A stretch of DNA of 64,000 nucleotides from Amycolatopsis tolypomycina (GTDB lineage Bacteria > Actinomycetota > Actinomycetes > Mycobacteriales > Pseudonocardiaceae). Under the pieces are notes generated by a model, which was not told the origin of the DNA, ran no database searches, and was given only the letters and a program-made list of their open reading frames with translations. Below, in pieces: positions 23,446 through 31,319 of the stretch; within the stretch, counting starts at the first letter, position 1; each line of letters starts with the position of its first letter. A program made the translations under genes and the position numbers. The stretch spans positions 4,216,001-4,280,000 of the forward strand of contig NZ_FNSO01000004.1 of NCBI RefSeq assembly GCF_900105945.1, written 5' to 3'.

Positions 23446-24690
23446 ATGACCCGGACGATCACGCAGGCGATCCCGCAGCCGCGGGGCACCGGCCGCGCGC
23501 GGCAGCTGTGGTGCTCGCTGCCGACGGAAATGGCGCGCCGGTTCCGGCCGCACGCCGACCCGCTCGCGCGGCGGATCCTCGAGGAGGTCCAGAAGGCCGT
23601 CCCCGAGTACGCCAGGCCCCTCGAAGGCGAGTTCGGGAAGATGATCGTGCTGGCGATCGAGCAGGCGGTGCTCGGCTGCATCGACAGCATCGAGGACCTG
23701 GCGTCCACACAGGACAATGGGGCGAAGCTGTTCGCGGAGGTCGGCAGGCGGGTGCACCACGACGGCGGCAGCCTCAACTCCCTGCAGGCCGCCTACCGCG
23801 CGGGCGGCCGCGCGGCGTGGCGGTACGTGGCCGAGCTGGGCCAGGCCCACCGCTTCCCGGCGGCGGTGCTCTGCATCGGCGCGGAGGCGATTTTCGCCTA
23901 CGTGGAAGAGATTTCCTCCTACTCGGTCGAGGGCTACACATTGGCGCAGGCGATGGCGGCAGGCACACTCGAACGACGACGGCGCCGGCTGTTCGAGCTG
24001 CTGCTGGCCACCCCGCCGTCCTCCCCGGCCACCCTGGACACGATGGCCAAGGCGGCGCAGTGGACGATGCCGGAGTGGGTCACGGTGATCGCCCTCGACC
24101 CGCGGAGCGACCAGCATCCGCCCCCGACGCCGCAGCTCGCCGCCGACGTGCTGGTGGACCTGGACGGCCCCGAACCGTGCCTGCTGACACCGAAGCCGGA
24201 CCGGGACCTGAGAGGCCTCGAAGGCCGCCTGCCGGGCTGGCGCGCGGCGGTGGGCCCCCGGGTCCGCCCGGCGGAGGCGGCGACGTCGCTGCTGTGGGCC
24301 CGCCGCACACTGGACCTGGTCCGCCGCGGCCTGGCCGGCGACAGCGCGGTCACCCACACGGACGACCACCTGGCGACGCACTGGCTGCTGATCGACCGGT
24401 TCCTCCTGGACGAGCTGTCGGCAAAGGCACTGGCACCGTTCGCGGGCTTGACACTGAAGCAGCAGACGCGGCTGTCGGAGACGTTGCTGAGCTGGCTGGA
24501 GCACAACGGAAACACGCCGGAGATCGCGGCGGCCCTGCGGATCCATCCCCAGACGGTCAGGTACCGCGTGAGCCAGCTGAGCGACCTGTTCGGCGACCGG
24601 CTGGCGGACCCGGCGAAGCGGCTGGAGATCCAGATGGCGTTGCGCGCCCACCACCTGCTGGGCACCCGCCCGGCAGCGGGCGAACACTGA
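23446..24690 (+). CDS. PucR-family transcriptional regulator divergent from the lipid operon
   Basis: 414 residues with the same architecture as the PucR at 4649-5863: an N-terminal helical sensory domain (RILEEVQKAVPEYARPLEGEFG), a middle GGDEF-like region, and a C-terminal PucR HTH (ETLLSWLEHNGNTPEIAAAL...HPQTVRYRVSQL) at about 340-395. Its divergent orientation next to the mmpL-MFS-FAAL-PKS-accD operon makes it the leading candidate regulator of that operon. The ligand is unknown. The ATG start is preceded by AAGGGGTGTGAGCC, a moderate ribosome-binding site. Confidence 0.85.
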   Translation: MTRTITQAIPQPRGTGRARQLWCSLPTEMARRFRPHADPLARRILEEVQKAVPEYARPLEGEFGKMIVLAIEQAVLGCIDSIEDLASTQDNGAKLFAEVGRRVHHDGGSLNSLQAAYRAGGRAAWRYVAELGQAHRFPAAVLCIGAEAIFAYVEEISSYSVEGYTLAQAMAAGTLERRRRRLFELLLATPPSSPATLDTMAKAAQWTMPEWVTVIALDPRSDQHPPPTPQLAADVLVDLDGPEPCLLTPKPDRDLRGLEGRLPGWRAAVGPRVRPAEAATSLLWARRTLDLVRRGLAGDSAVTHTDDHLATHWLLIDRFLLDELSAKALAPFAGLTLKQQTRLSETLLSWLEHNGNTPEIAAALRIHPQTVRYRVSQLSDLFGDRLADPAKRLEIQMALRAHHLLGTRPAAGEH

Positions 24691-24793
24691 CGGGCCCGGG
24701 AGCGCGTGCGGGCTTCCACCGGTGTCGCGACGTTCGCGCCCGCGGCCGGACCCGGCTGACAGCGGCAACGCGGTCGGCTAAGGTCTTCCCGGG

Positions 24794-24809
24794 CTGTTAG
24801 CGCTAACAG
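24794..24809. promoter_or_regulatory. LacI-type operator palindrome upstream of the mutarotase gene
   Basis: CTGTTAGCGCTAACAG is a perfect 16-bp palindrome with the central CG typical of LacI-family operators. It ends 19 bp before the mutarotase ATG, overlapping the expected promoter or leader. It suggests sugar-responsive repression by an unlinked LacI regulator; none is encoded in the window. Confidence 0.6.
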
Positions 24810-24828
24810 CCGGTTGGAGGACCCAGCG

Positions 24829-25920
24829 ATGACCGAGTTCGAACTCACCCGCGAGTTGTTCGGCCAGGCCGACGGCGCCGACGTCCATCGGTACACGCTG
24901 GGGCGGCCCGGTGGGCCCGTCGTGCGCGTGCTCGACTACGGCGGCGTGCTCCAGTCCTTCGAAGCGCCGGACCGCGACGGGCAGCCCGGCAACGTCGTCC
25001 TCGGCTTCGCCGATCTCGGCTCCTACGTCGCCAACAACCGGCCCGATGCGGACCGGGTCTTCCTCGGCTCGGTCATCGGGCGGTTTGCCAACCGGATCGG
25101 CGGTGGCACCTTCACCCTCGACGGTGTCCGGTACCGGGTGCCGCTGAACAACGGGAAGAACAGCCTGCACGGCGGCCCCGCCGGGTTCGACACGCGCGTC
25201 TGGGACGCGACCGAAATCCGTGACGACGACGGCGTCGCCGTGCGGCTCACGCTGGTCAGCCCGGACGGCGACCAGGGCTACCCCGGCCGGCTCTCCGTCG
25301 AGGTCACCTACCGCCTCGATGCGCGCGATCGGCTGCGCATCACCTACCGGGCCACCACCGACGCGCCGACCGTTGTCAACCTCACCAACCACACCTACTG
25401 GAACCTCGCCGGCGAAGGGACCGGCGACGTCCACGGGCACCGGCTGGAGATCGCCGCGAGCCGGTTCTGCGCCACCGGTGATGATCTCATCCCGGCCGGT
25501 GAGCCGGTTCCGGTCGAGGGCACGCCGTTCGACTTCCGCCGGGCGGTGGCGATCGGTGCGCGCATCGGTGAGGCCGATCCGCAGCTCGTGATCGGGCAGG
25601 GCTACGACCACAACTGGGTGCTCGACGACGGCTCGCCGTTCGCCGCCCGGGTGTGGGAGCCGGTGTCCGGGCGGGTGCTCACGATGTGGACCACCGAGCC
25701 GGGGCTGCAGTTCTACTCGGGCAACTACCTCACCGCGGCGCTGACCGGCACCGGTGGCCGCCCGTACCACCGCGGAGCCGGCTTCGCGCTGGAGGCGCAG
25801 CACTTCCCGGACTCCCCCAACCGGCCCGACTTCCCCAGCACCGTGCTGCGGCCCGGCGAGGTCTACCACCAGGAGACGGTGTACGCCCTGACCACCGCGG
25901 ACGAGCCACCCGTGGCGTGA
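24829..25920 (+). CDS. galM: Aldose 1-epimerase (galactose mutarotase)
   Basis: 363 residues. It interconverts alpha and beta anomers of aldoses such as galactose in the cytoplasm. The fold is clear: GRFANRIGGGTFTLDG substrate loop, catalytic His in LTNHTYWNL, catalytic Glu in FALEAQHFPDSPN, and the conserved GYDHNWVLD. The start is the ATG after TTGGAGG; an upstream in-frame ATG at 24814 would overlap that Shine-Dalgarno. It follows a perfect LacI-type palindrome, so it is probably sugar-induced. No other Leloir-pathway gene is adjacent, so it appears to act as a stand-alone scavenging enzyme. Confidence 0.9.
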   Translation: MTEFELTRELFGQADGADVHRYTLGRPGGPVVRVLDYGGVLQSFEAPDRDGQPGNVVLGFADLGSYVANNRPDADRVFLGSVIGRFANRIGGGTFTLDGVRYRVPLNNGKNSLHGGPAGFDTRVWDATEIRDDDGVAVRLTLVSPDGDQGYPGRLSVEVTYRLDARDRLRITYRATTDAPTVVNLTNHTYWNLAGEGTGDVHGHRLEIAASRFCATGDDLIPAGEPVPVEGTPFDFRRAVAIGARIGEADPQLVIGQGYDHNWVLDDGSPFAARVWEPVSGRVLTMWTTEPGLQFYSGNYLTAALTGTGGRPYHRGAGFALEAQHFPDSPNRPDFPSTVLRPGEVYHQETVYALTTADEPPVA

Positions 25921-25969
25921 GCGACAATCGCGCGGCGGACGCCCGCGACCGCCGTTACCCTCGCCGGTC

Positions 25970-26686
25970 ATGGGAGACCTTTCCGCCGTCGCCGGGGACC
26001 TCGCGCCCACCGGCACCCTCCGCGCCGCCGTCAACCTGGGCAATCCCGTGCTCGCGCACGGCACGCCGGCGGAGCCGGGCGGGGTCACGGTCGACCTCGC
26101 CCGCGAAGTGGCCGCACGGCTGGCCGTTCCGGTGCGGTTCCTCTGCTTCGACGCGGCCCGGAAGTCGTTCGAGGCGCTGACCTCGGGCGCGGCCGACCTC
26201 GGCTTCCTGGCCATCGAACCTGCCCGCGCGGACCGGGTGGCGTTCACGGCGCCGTACGTCGTCATCGAAGGCGTGTATGCCGTCGCGGAGGACTCGCCGT
26301 TCGCCACGACGGCCGACATCGACCGGCCGGGCGTCCGGATCGGCGTCAAGGAGGGCTCCGCGTACGACCTGTACCTGACCCGGACCGTGCGGCACGCCAC
26401 GATCGTGCGCGGCGCGGACGGCGTCACGGCGTTCGAGGACGGCGGCCTGGAGGTCGCCGCCGGGATCCGGCAGCCGGTGACCGCCTACGTCGCCGCGCAT
26501 CCGGGCACCCGGGTGCTTCCCGGGCGCTTCATGGAGATCCGGCAGGCCGTCTGCACCACGCCGGACCGCGGTCCGGAGACGATCGCGTTCTTGAACGACC
26601 TGGTCGAGGAGCTGAAGGCGACCGGGTTCGTCGCCGACGCGCTGCGCCGGGCGGGCCAGGACGCCACGGTCGCCCCGCCCGCCTGA
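25970..26686 (+). CDS. Family 3 solute-binding-protein-like protein lacking a signal peptide
   Basis: 238 residues with the SBP_bac_3 fold: GTLRAAVNLGNP at the start, VDLAREVAARL, FEALTSGAADLGFLAIEPARADRVAFTAPY (hinge and ligand region) and IGVKEGSAYDLYL. Unlike transport SBPs it has no signal peptide or lipobox, and no ABC permease or ATPase gene is near. It is probably a cytoplasmic amino-acid- or organic-acid-binding protein, or a sensor or enzyme relative such as a cyclohexadienyl-dehydratase-like protein. It lies 49 bp after the mutarotase gene. No ligand can be assigned. Confidence 0.75.
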   Translation: MGDLSAVAGDLAPTGTLRAAVNLGNPVLAHGTPAEPGGVTVDLAREVAARLAVPVRFLCFDAARKSFEALTSGAADLGFLAIEPARADRVAFTAPYVVIEGVYAVAEDSPFATTADIDRPGVRIGVKEGSAYDLYLTRTVRHATIVRGADGVTAFEDGGLEVAAGIRQPVTAYVAAHPGTRVLPGRFMEIRQAVCTTPDRGPETIAFLNDLVEELKATGFVADALRRAGQDATVAPPA

Positions 26687-26691
26687 CGGCG

Positions 26692-27201
26692 CTACTTGCC
26701 GGTGACGCCGTCGACCAGCTCGCGGCCGACGTCCAGGTGCCCGGCGTGCCGGGCGAAGCTCTGCACCAGGTGACACAGGATCCACGCGAACGTCGGGTGT
26801 TCTTCGGCCCCACCGCGGCGGGTCGTGCGCACGGCCCGGCGCTCCAGCGGCGTGACCGCGGCGAGCCGGGCGCAGTTTTCGCGCTCCGCCAGGAAGAAGG
26901 CCGTGATGTCCGCCGAGGGTTCCTCCGGCGCGACGAACCACTCCTGCGCGGCCGTGCCGGGCCAGGAGAAGTCGACGTCCTCGCCGGAGAAGAGGTACCG
27001 GATCCAGAAGCGTTCGGTGCAGGCGAGGTGCTTGACCATGCCCAGCGGCGTCCAGCCCGAAGGCAGCACGCTCCGGCGCAGATCGCGCTCGGAGAGACCG
27101 TCGAGCTTGCGCAGGACGGCGGCGGCGTTGTGGTCGAGGTAGCCCAGCAGCAGGGCGCGCGGATCGGCCAGGGTAGGCGGGGGTTCGGGAGTCTCGACCA
27201 T
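26692..27201 (-). CDS. DinB/DUF664-family protein (putative thiol-dependent metalloenzyme)
   Basis: 169 residues, a four-helix-bundle DinB_2/DUF664 protein. Metal-ligand histidines are visible in GMVKHLACTERFW and in HLVQSFARHAGHLD near the C-terminus, the usual spacing for the three-His site. Many actinobacterial members are mycothiol- or bacillithiol-dependent transferases; the substrate is not predictable. Start ATG 27201 gives the family length, although the frame is open 50 codons further upstream. It converges on the SBP-like gene with only 5 bp between stops. Confidence 0.8.
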   Translation of the reverse strand: MVETPEPPPTLADPRALLLGYLDHNAAAVLRKLDGLSERDLRRSVLPSGWTPLGMVKHLACTERFWIRYLFSGEDVDFSWPGTAAQEWFVAPEEPSADITAFFLAERENCARLAAVTPLERRAVRTTRRGGAEEHPTFAWILCHLVQSFARHAGHLDVGRELVDGVTGK

Positions 27202-27401
27202 GATCGAAAAGCTACTGGGCGACCACCCGCGGTGACGGGTTCCCGCGCCCTCACGACGGGGTGACCTCCGCCCGCGACAAGGCGGACACTCGCCGTATCG
27301 CTGTCTCGTCGCCATCGTCAAGGGCGCGACATTGCGCCTTCTCGACGGTCGCAACGAGTGCTACGTTCCTGAAGGGGACCGAGCGAGACAGAGGGGCTGC
27401 G

Positions 27402-29000
27402 ATGAGGCTTACTCCCAGCGCTCACACCGACTCGTTCTGCCGCGACCGGCTGCCGCCGTCCGAGCAGTGGCCGCGGCTGGTGTTCGACCTGCCGGAGCTG
27501 CGCTACCCCGACCGGCTCAACGCCGCGACGGCCTTGCTCGACGACACCGTTGCCCGCCTCGGCCCGGATCGGCCCTGCCTGCGCTCGCCGCACGAAACGT
27601 GGACCTACGGCGACGTCCTGGCGCGCGCCAACCGGATCGCCCACGTACTCACCGCGGAGCTCGGGGTCGTGCCGGGCAACCGCGTGCTGCTGCGCGGTAC
27701 CAACACGCCGTGGCTCGCGGCGTGCTGGCTCGGCGTCCTCAAGGCCGGCGCCGTCGCCGTCACGACCATGCCGATGCTGCGCCGCGGCGAGCTCGCCAAG
27801 ATCACCGAGCGGGCGCGGCCCACGGTGGCCCTCTGCGACGAGCACCTGCTCGACGAGCTGCCGCCCGGGCTCCCCGTGGTGTCCTACGGTGCCGCGTCCG
27901 ATCACACCGGGCTCGCCGAACGCTGCGCCCGGCACCCGGCGACGTTCGCCGACGTGCCGACGGCCGCCGACGACGTCGCCCTGCTCGCCTTCACCTCCGG
28001 CACGACCGGGACGCCGAAGGCCACGATGCACTTCCACCGCGACCTGCTCGCCATCGCCGACACGTTCTCCCGGCACATCGTCCGGCCCACCCCGGACGAC
28101 CTCTTCTGCGGGACCCCGCCGCTGGCGTTCACCTTCGGCCTGGGCGGCCTCCTGGTGTTCCCGCTGCGCGCCGGCGCCTCGGTGCTCCTGGTGGACCGCG
28201 CCACCCCTCGGGAGCTGGCCTCGATCGTCGCCGAGTACGGCGTGACGGTGCTGTTCACCGCACCGACCGCCTACCGCGCGATCCTCGGCTCCGGTGACGG
28301 CCCGCTGCTGGCCGGGGTGCGCCGTGCCGTCTCCGCCGGCGAAGCGCTGCCGGCCGCCGTCGCCGAGCAGTACCGCGACACCGTCGGATCGCCGTTGATC
28401 GACGGCATCGGCAGCACGGAGATGCTGCACGTGTTCATCTCCGCGGCCGGCGACGACGCCCGCGTCGGCCGGACCGGCAAGGTCGTTCCCGGCTTCCGCG
28501 CCGCCGTGCTCGACCTCGACGGCCACCCGGTGCCGGACGGCACGCCCGGACTGCTCGCCGTCCAGGGCCCGACCGGCTGCCGCTACCTCGGCGACCCGCG
28601 GCAGACCGACTACGTCCGCGACGGCTGGAACATCACCGGCGACACCTACGTGCGCGAACCCGACGGCTACTTCCGGTTCGTGGCGCGCAGCGACGACATG
28701 ATCGTGTCTTCCGGTTACAACATCGCGGCTCCCGAGGTCGAAGAGGTGCTCCTGACGCACCCGGACGTCGACGAGTGCGCGGTCGTCGGCACGCCCGACC
28801 CGGATCGGGGCGCGGTCGTGACCGCCTTCGTCGTGCTGCGGCCCGGCGTCACCCCGGGCCCGGACGTCGTGCACGCCCTGCAGGAGCACGCCAAGGCCGT
28901 GGCCGCGCCGTACAAGTACCCGCGCCGGGTGCGGTTCCTCGACGCGCTGCCGCGCAATGCCAGCGGCAAGCTGCAGCGGTACCTGCTGCGCGAGCGCTGA
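27402..29000 (+). CDS. Acyl-CoA synthetase of the benzoate/2-aminobenzoate-CoA ligase group
   Basis: 532 residues, ANL superfamily. It has the P-loop AFTSGTTGTPKATMHFHRD, GIGSTEMLHVF (A5 motif), the hinge RSDDMIVSSGYNIAAPEVEEVL and the catalytic Lys in RNASGKLQRYLL. The MHFHRD...FTFGLGG block and GSTEMLHVF match benzoate- and 2-aminobenzoate-CoA ligases rather than fatty-acid ligases. The start is ATG 27402 after GAGGGG; the upstream open frame is non-coding. No aromatic-ring-degrading genes are adjacent, so it may supply an aryl-CoA for catabolism encoded elsewhere, or conceivably for the nearby non-ribosomal cluster. Confidence 0.8.
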   Translation: MRLTPSAHTDSFCRDRLPPSEQWPRLVFDLPELRYPDRLNAATALLDDTVARLGPDRPCLRSPHETWTYGDVLARANRIAHVLTAELGVVPGNRVLLRGTNTPWLAACWLGVLKAGAVAVTTMPMLRRGELAKITERARPTVALCDEHLLDELPPGLPVVSYGAASDHTGLAERCARHPATFADVPTAADDVALLAFTSGTTGTPKATMHFHRDLLAIADTFSRHIVRPTPDDLFCGTPPLAFTFGLGGLLVFPLRAGASVLLVDRATPRELASIVAEYGVTVLFTAPTAYRAILGSGDGPLLAGVRRAVSAGEALPAAVAEQYRDTVGSPLIDGIGSTEMLHVFISAAGDDARVGRTGKVVPGFRAAVLDLDGHPVPDGTPGLLAVQGPTGCRYLGDPRQTDYVRDGWNITGDTYVREPDGYFRFVARSDDMIVSSGYNIAAPEVEEVLLTHPDVDECAVVGTPDPDRGAVVTAFVVLRPGVTPGPDVVHALQEHAKAVAAPYKYPRRVRFLDALPRNASGKLQRYLLRER

Positions 29001-29427
29001 CGGGGGTGACGGGCCCGCTGCCGAGGTGGGGTGGCGGTGGACCCGTCACGTCTGAGGGAGGACATGCCTCAAGCCTAGCCACGGATTCGAACACATGTTC
29101 AGGGCCATTCAGGTAGTTCTCGACTACGAAACGTCACCACAACACCGGCTTTCCCCGCCGCACCAACACTTCCGGGTGACAAACAGTCCTCTGTGGACAC
29201 CGAAGGACCACGGCAAACGAGCCACCGGCGCCGCCCGCGACACCGTCACCCGGACCGCCGGCCGGGCCGGACCGGCGCGGCCGTTTCCCTGCCGTCACCG
29301 GGAAAACTCCACACACCGCGCTGACCTGCACGGAGGACCATCACCCTGGCGCGCCGCCGAGGCGGTGACAACGCCCGCGACCCGACCCCATAAAGTCTTC
29401 GCGCAGCCATCGGAGGTGACCACCCGC
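29001..29427. other. 427-bp intergenic region upstream of the J-domain/NERD gene
   Basis: No gene is supported here. The frame of the downstream gene is open back to 29095, but codon use and composition are non-coding, and the only good ribosome-binding site (GGAGGTGA, 29412-29419) is at its far end. The region contains an SOS-like box (29088-29101) and is otherwise featureless apart from short GC-rich inverted repeats. Confidence 0.6.
29088..29101. promoter_or_regulatory. LexA (SOS)-like box
   Basis: CGAACACATGTTCA matches the mycobacterial/actinobacterial SOS box CGAACRNRYGTTYC at 13 of 14 positions (last base A instead of C). It lies 327 bp upstream of the J-domain/NERD gene, the only gene it could serve in the plus direction. 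A distant promoter is required, so this is tentative. Confidence 0.45.
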
Positions 29428-30519
29428 GTGCCCGACGTCGACTACTACGAGGTGCTCGGCCTCCGTCGCGACGCCACGGCGGCCGACGTCAAGACGGCCT
29501 ACCGCAGGCTGGCCAAGACGATGCACCCGGACGGCGGCGGCACGGTCGGCACGTTCCGCCTGCTGCGCGAGGCCTACGACGTCCTGAGCGACCCGGTCGC
29601 CCGCGCCCGCTACGACACCGGCGGCGCGACGGTGGTCCCCGTCCCGGTCCGGCCCCGGCCGCGGCGGCGCTTCGGCGACGAGCCCGGCTTCGTCCCCGAC
29701 CTGCCCGAGCTGGACGCCGAAGACCTGAGCTGGTGGCACTTCGCCGGCGAGGACACCCGCATGCGGCACGGCCGCCGCCGCGGCCCCGGCCACACGCCGG
29801 TCGTGGTCGCGGTCGCCGGGATGGTGCTGGTGCTCCTGCCGCTGGTCACCGGCGTCGGGTTCAGCACGCCGGTGCTGCTCGTCTGGCTGCTGCTGACCGC
29901 CGGCACGGCCCTGCTGGTGCAGCGGCTGGCGCGCGGGTACCTGCGGGCCGCGAAGGCCCGCGAGGCGTACGCCGAGGAGTTCGGCGGCCGCACGGTCTTC
30001 GGCGCGCCCGGCACCGAGCGCGACGAGCTGGCCGAGCGGCTCACCGCCGACCTGCTCGAGGGCTACCTGACCCGGCTGCCCGGCGCCCGCATCTTCCACG
30101 GGCTCGCCTGGCCGGGCTCGGTGTTCGCCGACGTCGACCACGCGGTGCTGTGCGGCAAGCGGCTGGTGCTCATCGAGTCGAAGCTGTGGCTGCCGGGCCA
30201 CTACGAGACGGCCGAGGACGGCAGGCTGCTGCGCAACGGCCGCCCGTTCCGCGGCGGCGGGAGCCGGCTCGCCGAGAGCCTGGCGGCCTACCGCGACCTG
30301 CTCCCGGGCGTGGCGCTGCGCGGGGTGATGATCGTGTACCCGAGCCGCAGTGGCGACCTGACGACGGCGGACCCGGGCGATCTGCCGGTCGCGCCGATGA
30401 CGCCGGAGGAGTTCCTGCACGAGATCGGCGAATGGCTCGCCGCCGATCCGTCCACTGTGGACCACGAGACGCTGCGGACGATGCGCGACCAGGTGGTCGG
30501 CGGCGGCCGGGCGGCCTGA
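29428..30519 (+). CDS. J-domain protein with two membrane helices and a C-terminal NERD (nuclease-related) domain
   Basis: 363 residues. Residues 3-64 form a DnaJ domain with the HPD motif at 33-35 (YYEVLGLRRDATAADVKTAYRRL). An acidic linker follows, then two hydrophobic helices (about 123-143 and 147-166). The C-terminal NERD domain (about 205-330) has Asp235/Asp237 and a PD-(D/E)xK-like ESK at 250-252 (RLVLIESKLWLPG). Known NERD domains are nuclease-like and occur in DNA-processing and defence contexts. The J-domain should recruit DnaK. Start GTG 29428 lies eight bases after GGAGGTGA. Function is unknown; a membrane-anchored DnaK-assisted nuclease is inferred. Confidence 0.82.
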   Translation: MPDVDYYEVLGLRRDATAADVKTAYRRLAKTMHPDGGGTVGTFRLLREAYDVLSDPVARARYDTGGATVVPVPVRPRPRRRFGDEPGFVPDLPELDAEDLSWWHFAGEDTRMRHGRRRGPGHTPVVVAVAGMVLVLLPLVTGVGFSTPVLLVWLLLTAGTALLVQRLARGYLRAAKAREAYAEEFGGRTVFGAPGTERDELAERLTADLLEGYLTRLPGARIFHGLAWPGSVFADVDHAVLCGKRLVLIESKLWLPGHYETAEDGRLLRNGRPFRGGGSRLAESLAAYRDLLPGVALRGVMIVYPSRSGDLTTADPGDLPVAPMTPEEFLHEIGEWLAADPSTVDHETLRTMRDQVVGGGRAA

Positions 30520-30561
30520 CCCGGTTCCGCGAAAAGCGATCGGCTGCCAGACTCCCCACTC

Positions 30562-31224
30562 GTGCGCGCGCTGATCTTCGACTTCGACGGGCTGCTGGTG
30601 GACACCGAGGCCTCGGCCTTCCACGCCTGGCGGCAGGTGCTGGCCGAGCACGGCGCCGACCTGCCGCTGCCGGCCTGGCAGGCGGTCATCGGCGGGCAGT
30701 CGAGCGTCACCGCCGTGCTGACCCACCTGGAAGCCGCGATCGGGACGGTCGACCGCGAGGCCGTCGTCGCGCGGTGGCGGGAGAAGCACCTGACCACGGC
30801 CTCCCGGCTGCCGCTGCGGGACGGTGTCGGCGAGTTCCTCGAGGCCGCGCGGGCCGGCGGGCTGCGGCTCGCCGTCGCTTCGGGCGCGACGCGCGACTGG
30901 GTCGGCGAGCACCTGGAACGGATCGGGGTGCGCGGCCACTTCGCGGTCGTGTCCGCCTTGGACGGGCACCGGCCCAAGCCCGCGCCGGACGTCTACCTGG
31001 CCGCGCTCGACGCACTCGGGGTGCCCGCCGCCGACGCCGTGGCCTTCGAGGACAGTCCGACCGGCGTCGCCGCCGCGGTCGCGGCCGGACTGCGCTGCGT
31101 CGCCGTGCCGAACGAGGTGACGTCGGGGCTGGGGTTCCCGGGCGCGGAGCGGGTGCTGCCGTCGTGGGCCGCGATCACCCTGGGCGATATCACCCATGAT
31201 CGATCAAAATGCCACAGAGATTGA
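30562..31224 (+). CDS. HAD-superfamily phosphatase (beta-phosphoglucomutase/DOG-phosphatase type)
   Basis: 220 residues, HAD subfamily IA with a helical cap. Motif I is FDFDGLLVDTE with Asp7/Asp9, motif II is AVASGATR, motif III includes Lys in RPKPAPDVYL, and motif IV is AFEDSPTG. It probably dephosphorylates a small sugar phosphate or acts as a phosphoglucomutase. GTG start, 42 bp after the J-domain/NERD gene and 95 bp before the glycosyltransferase that opens the peptide cluster. Substrate cannot be deduced. Confidence 0.82.
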   Translation: MRALIFDFDGLLVDTEASAFHAWRQVLAEHGADLPLPAWQAVIGGQSSVTAVLTHLEAAIGTVDREAVVARWREKHLTTASRLPLRDGVGEFLEAARAGGLRLAVASGATRDWVGEHLERIGVRGHFAVVSALDGHRPKPAPDVYLAALDALGVPAADAVAFEDSPTGVAAAVAAGLRCVAVPNEVTSGLGFPGAERVLPSWAAITLGDITHDRSKCHRD

Positions 31225-31319
31225 CAGGACGATGGCCCCGATGTGAAGCTCATCAACCAGGATCGAACAGTCTGCGACACTGGGGGGTCAGATGTCGGGA
31301 GTGATGGGGCACCGCGGCC

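Noticed and set aside
29095..29427. A 111-residue N-terminal extension on the J-domain/NERD protein
   Set aside because: The extension has no domain, contains no good ribosome-binding site at its start, and the J-domain normally begins at the protein N-terminus as it does from GTG 29428.
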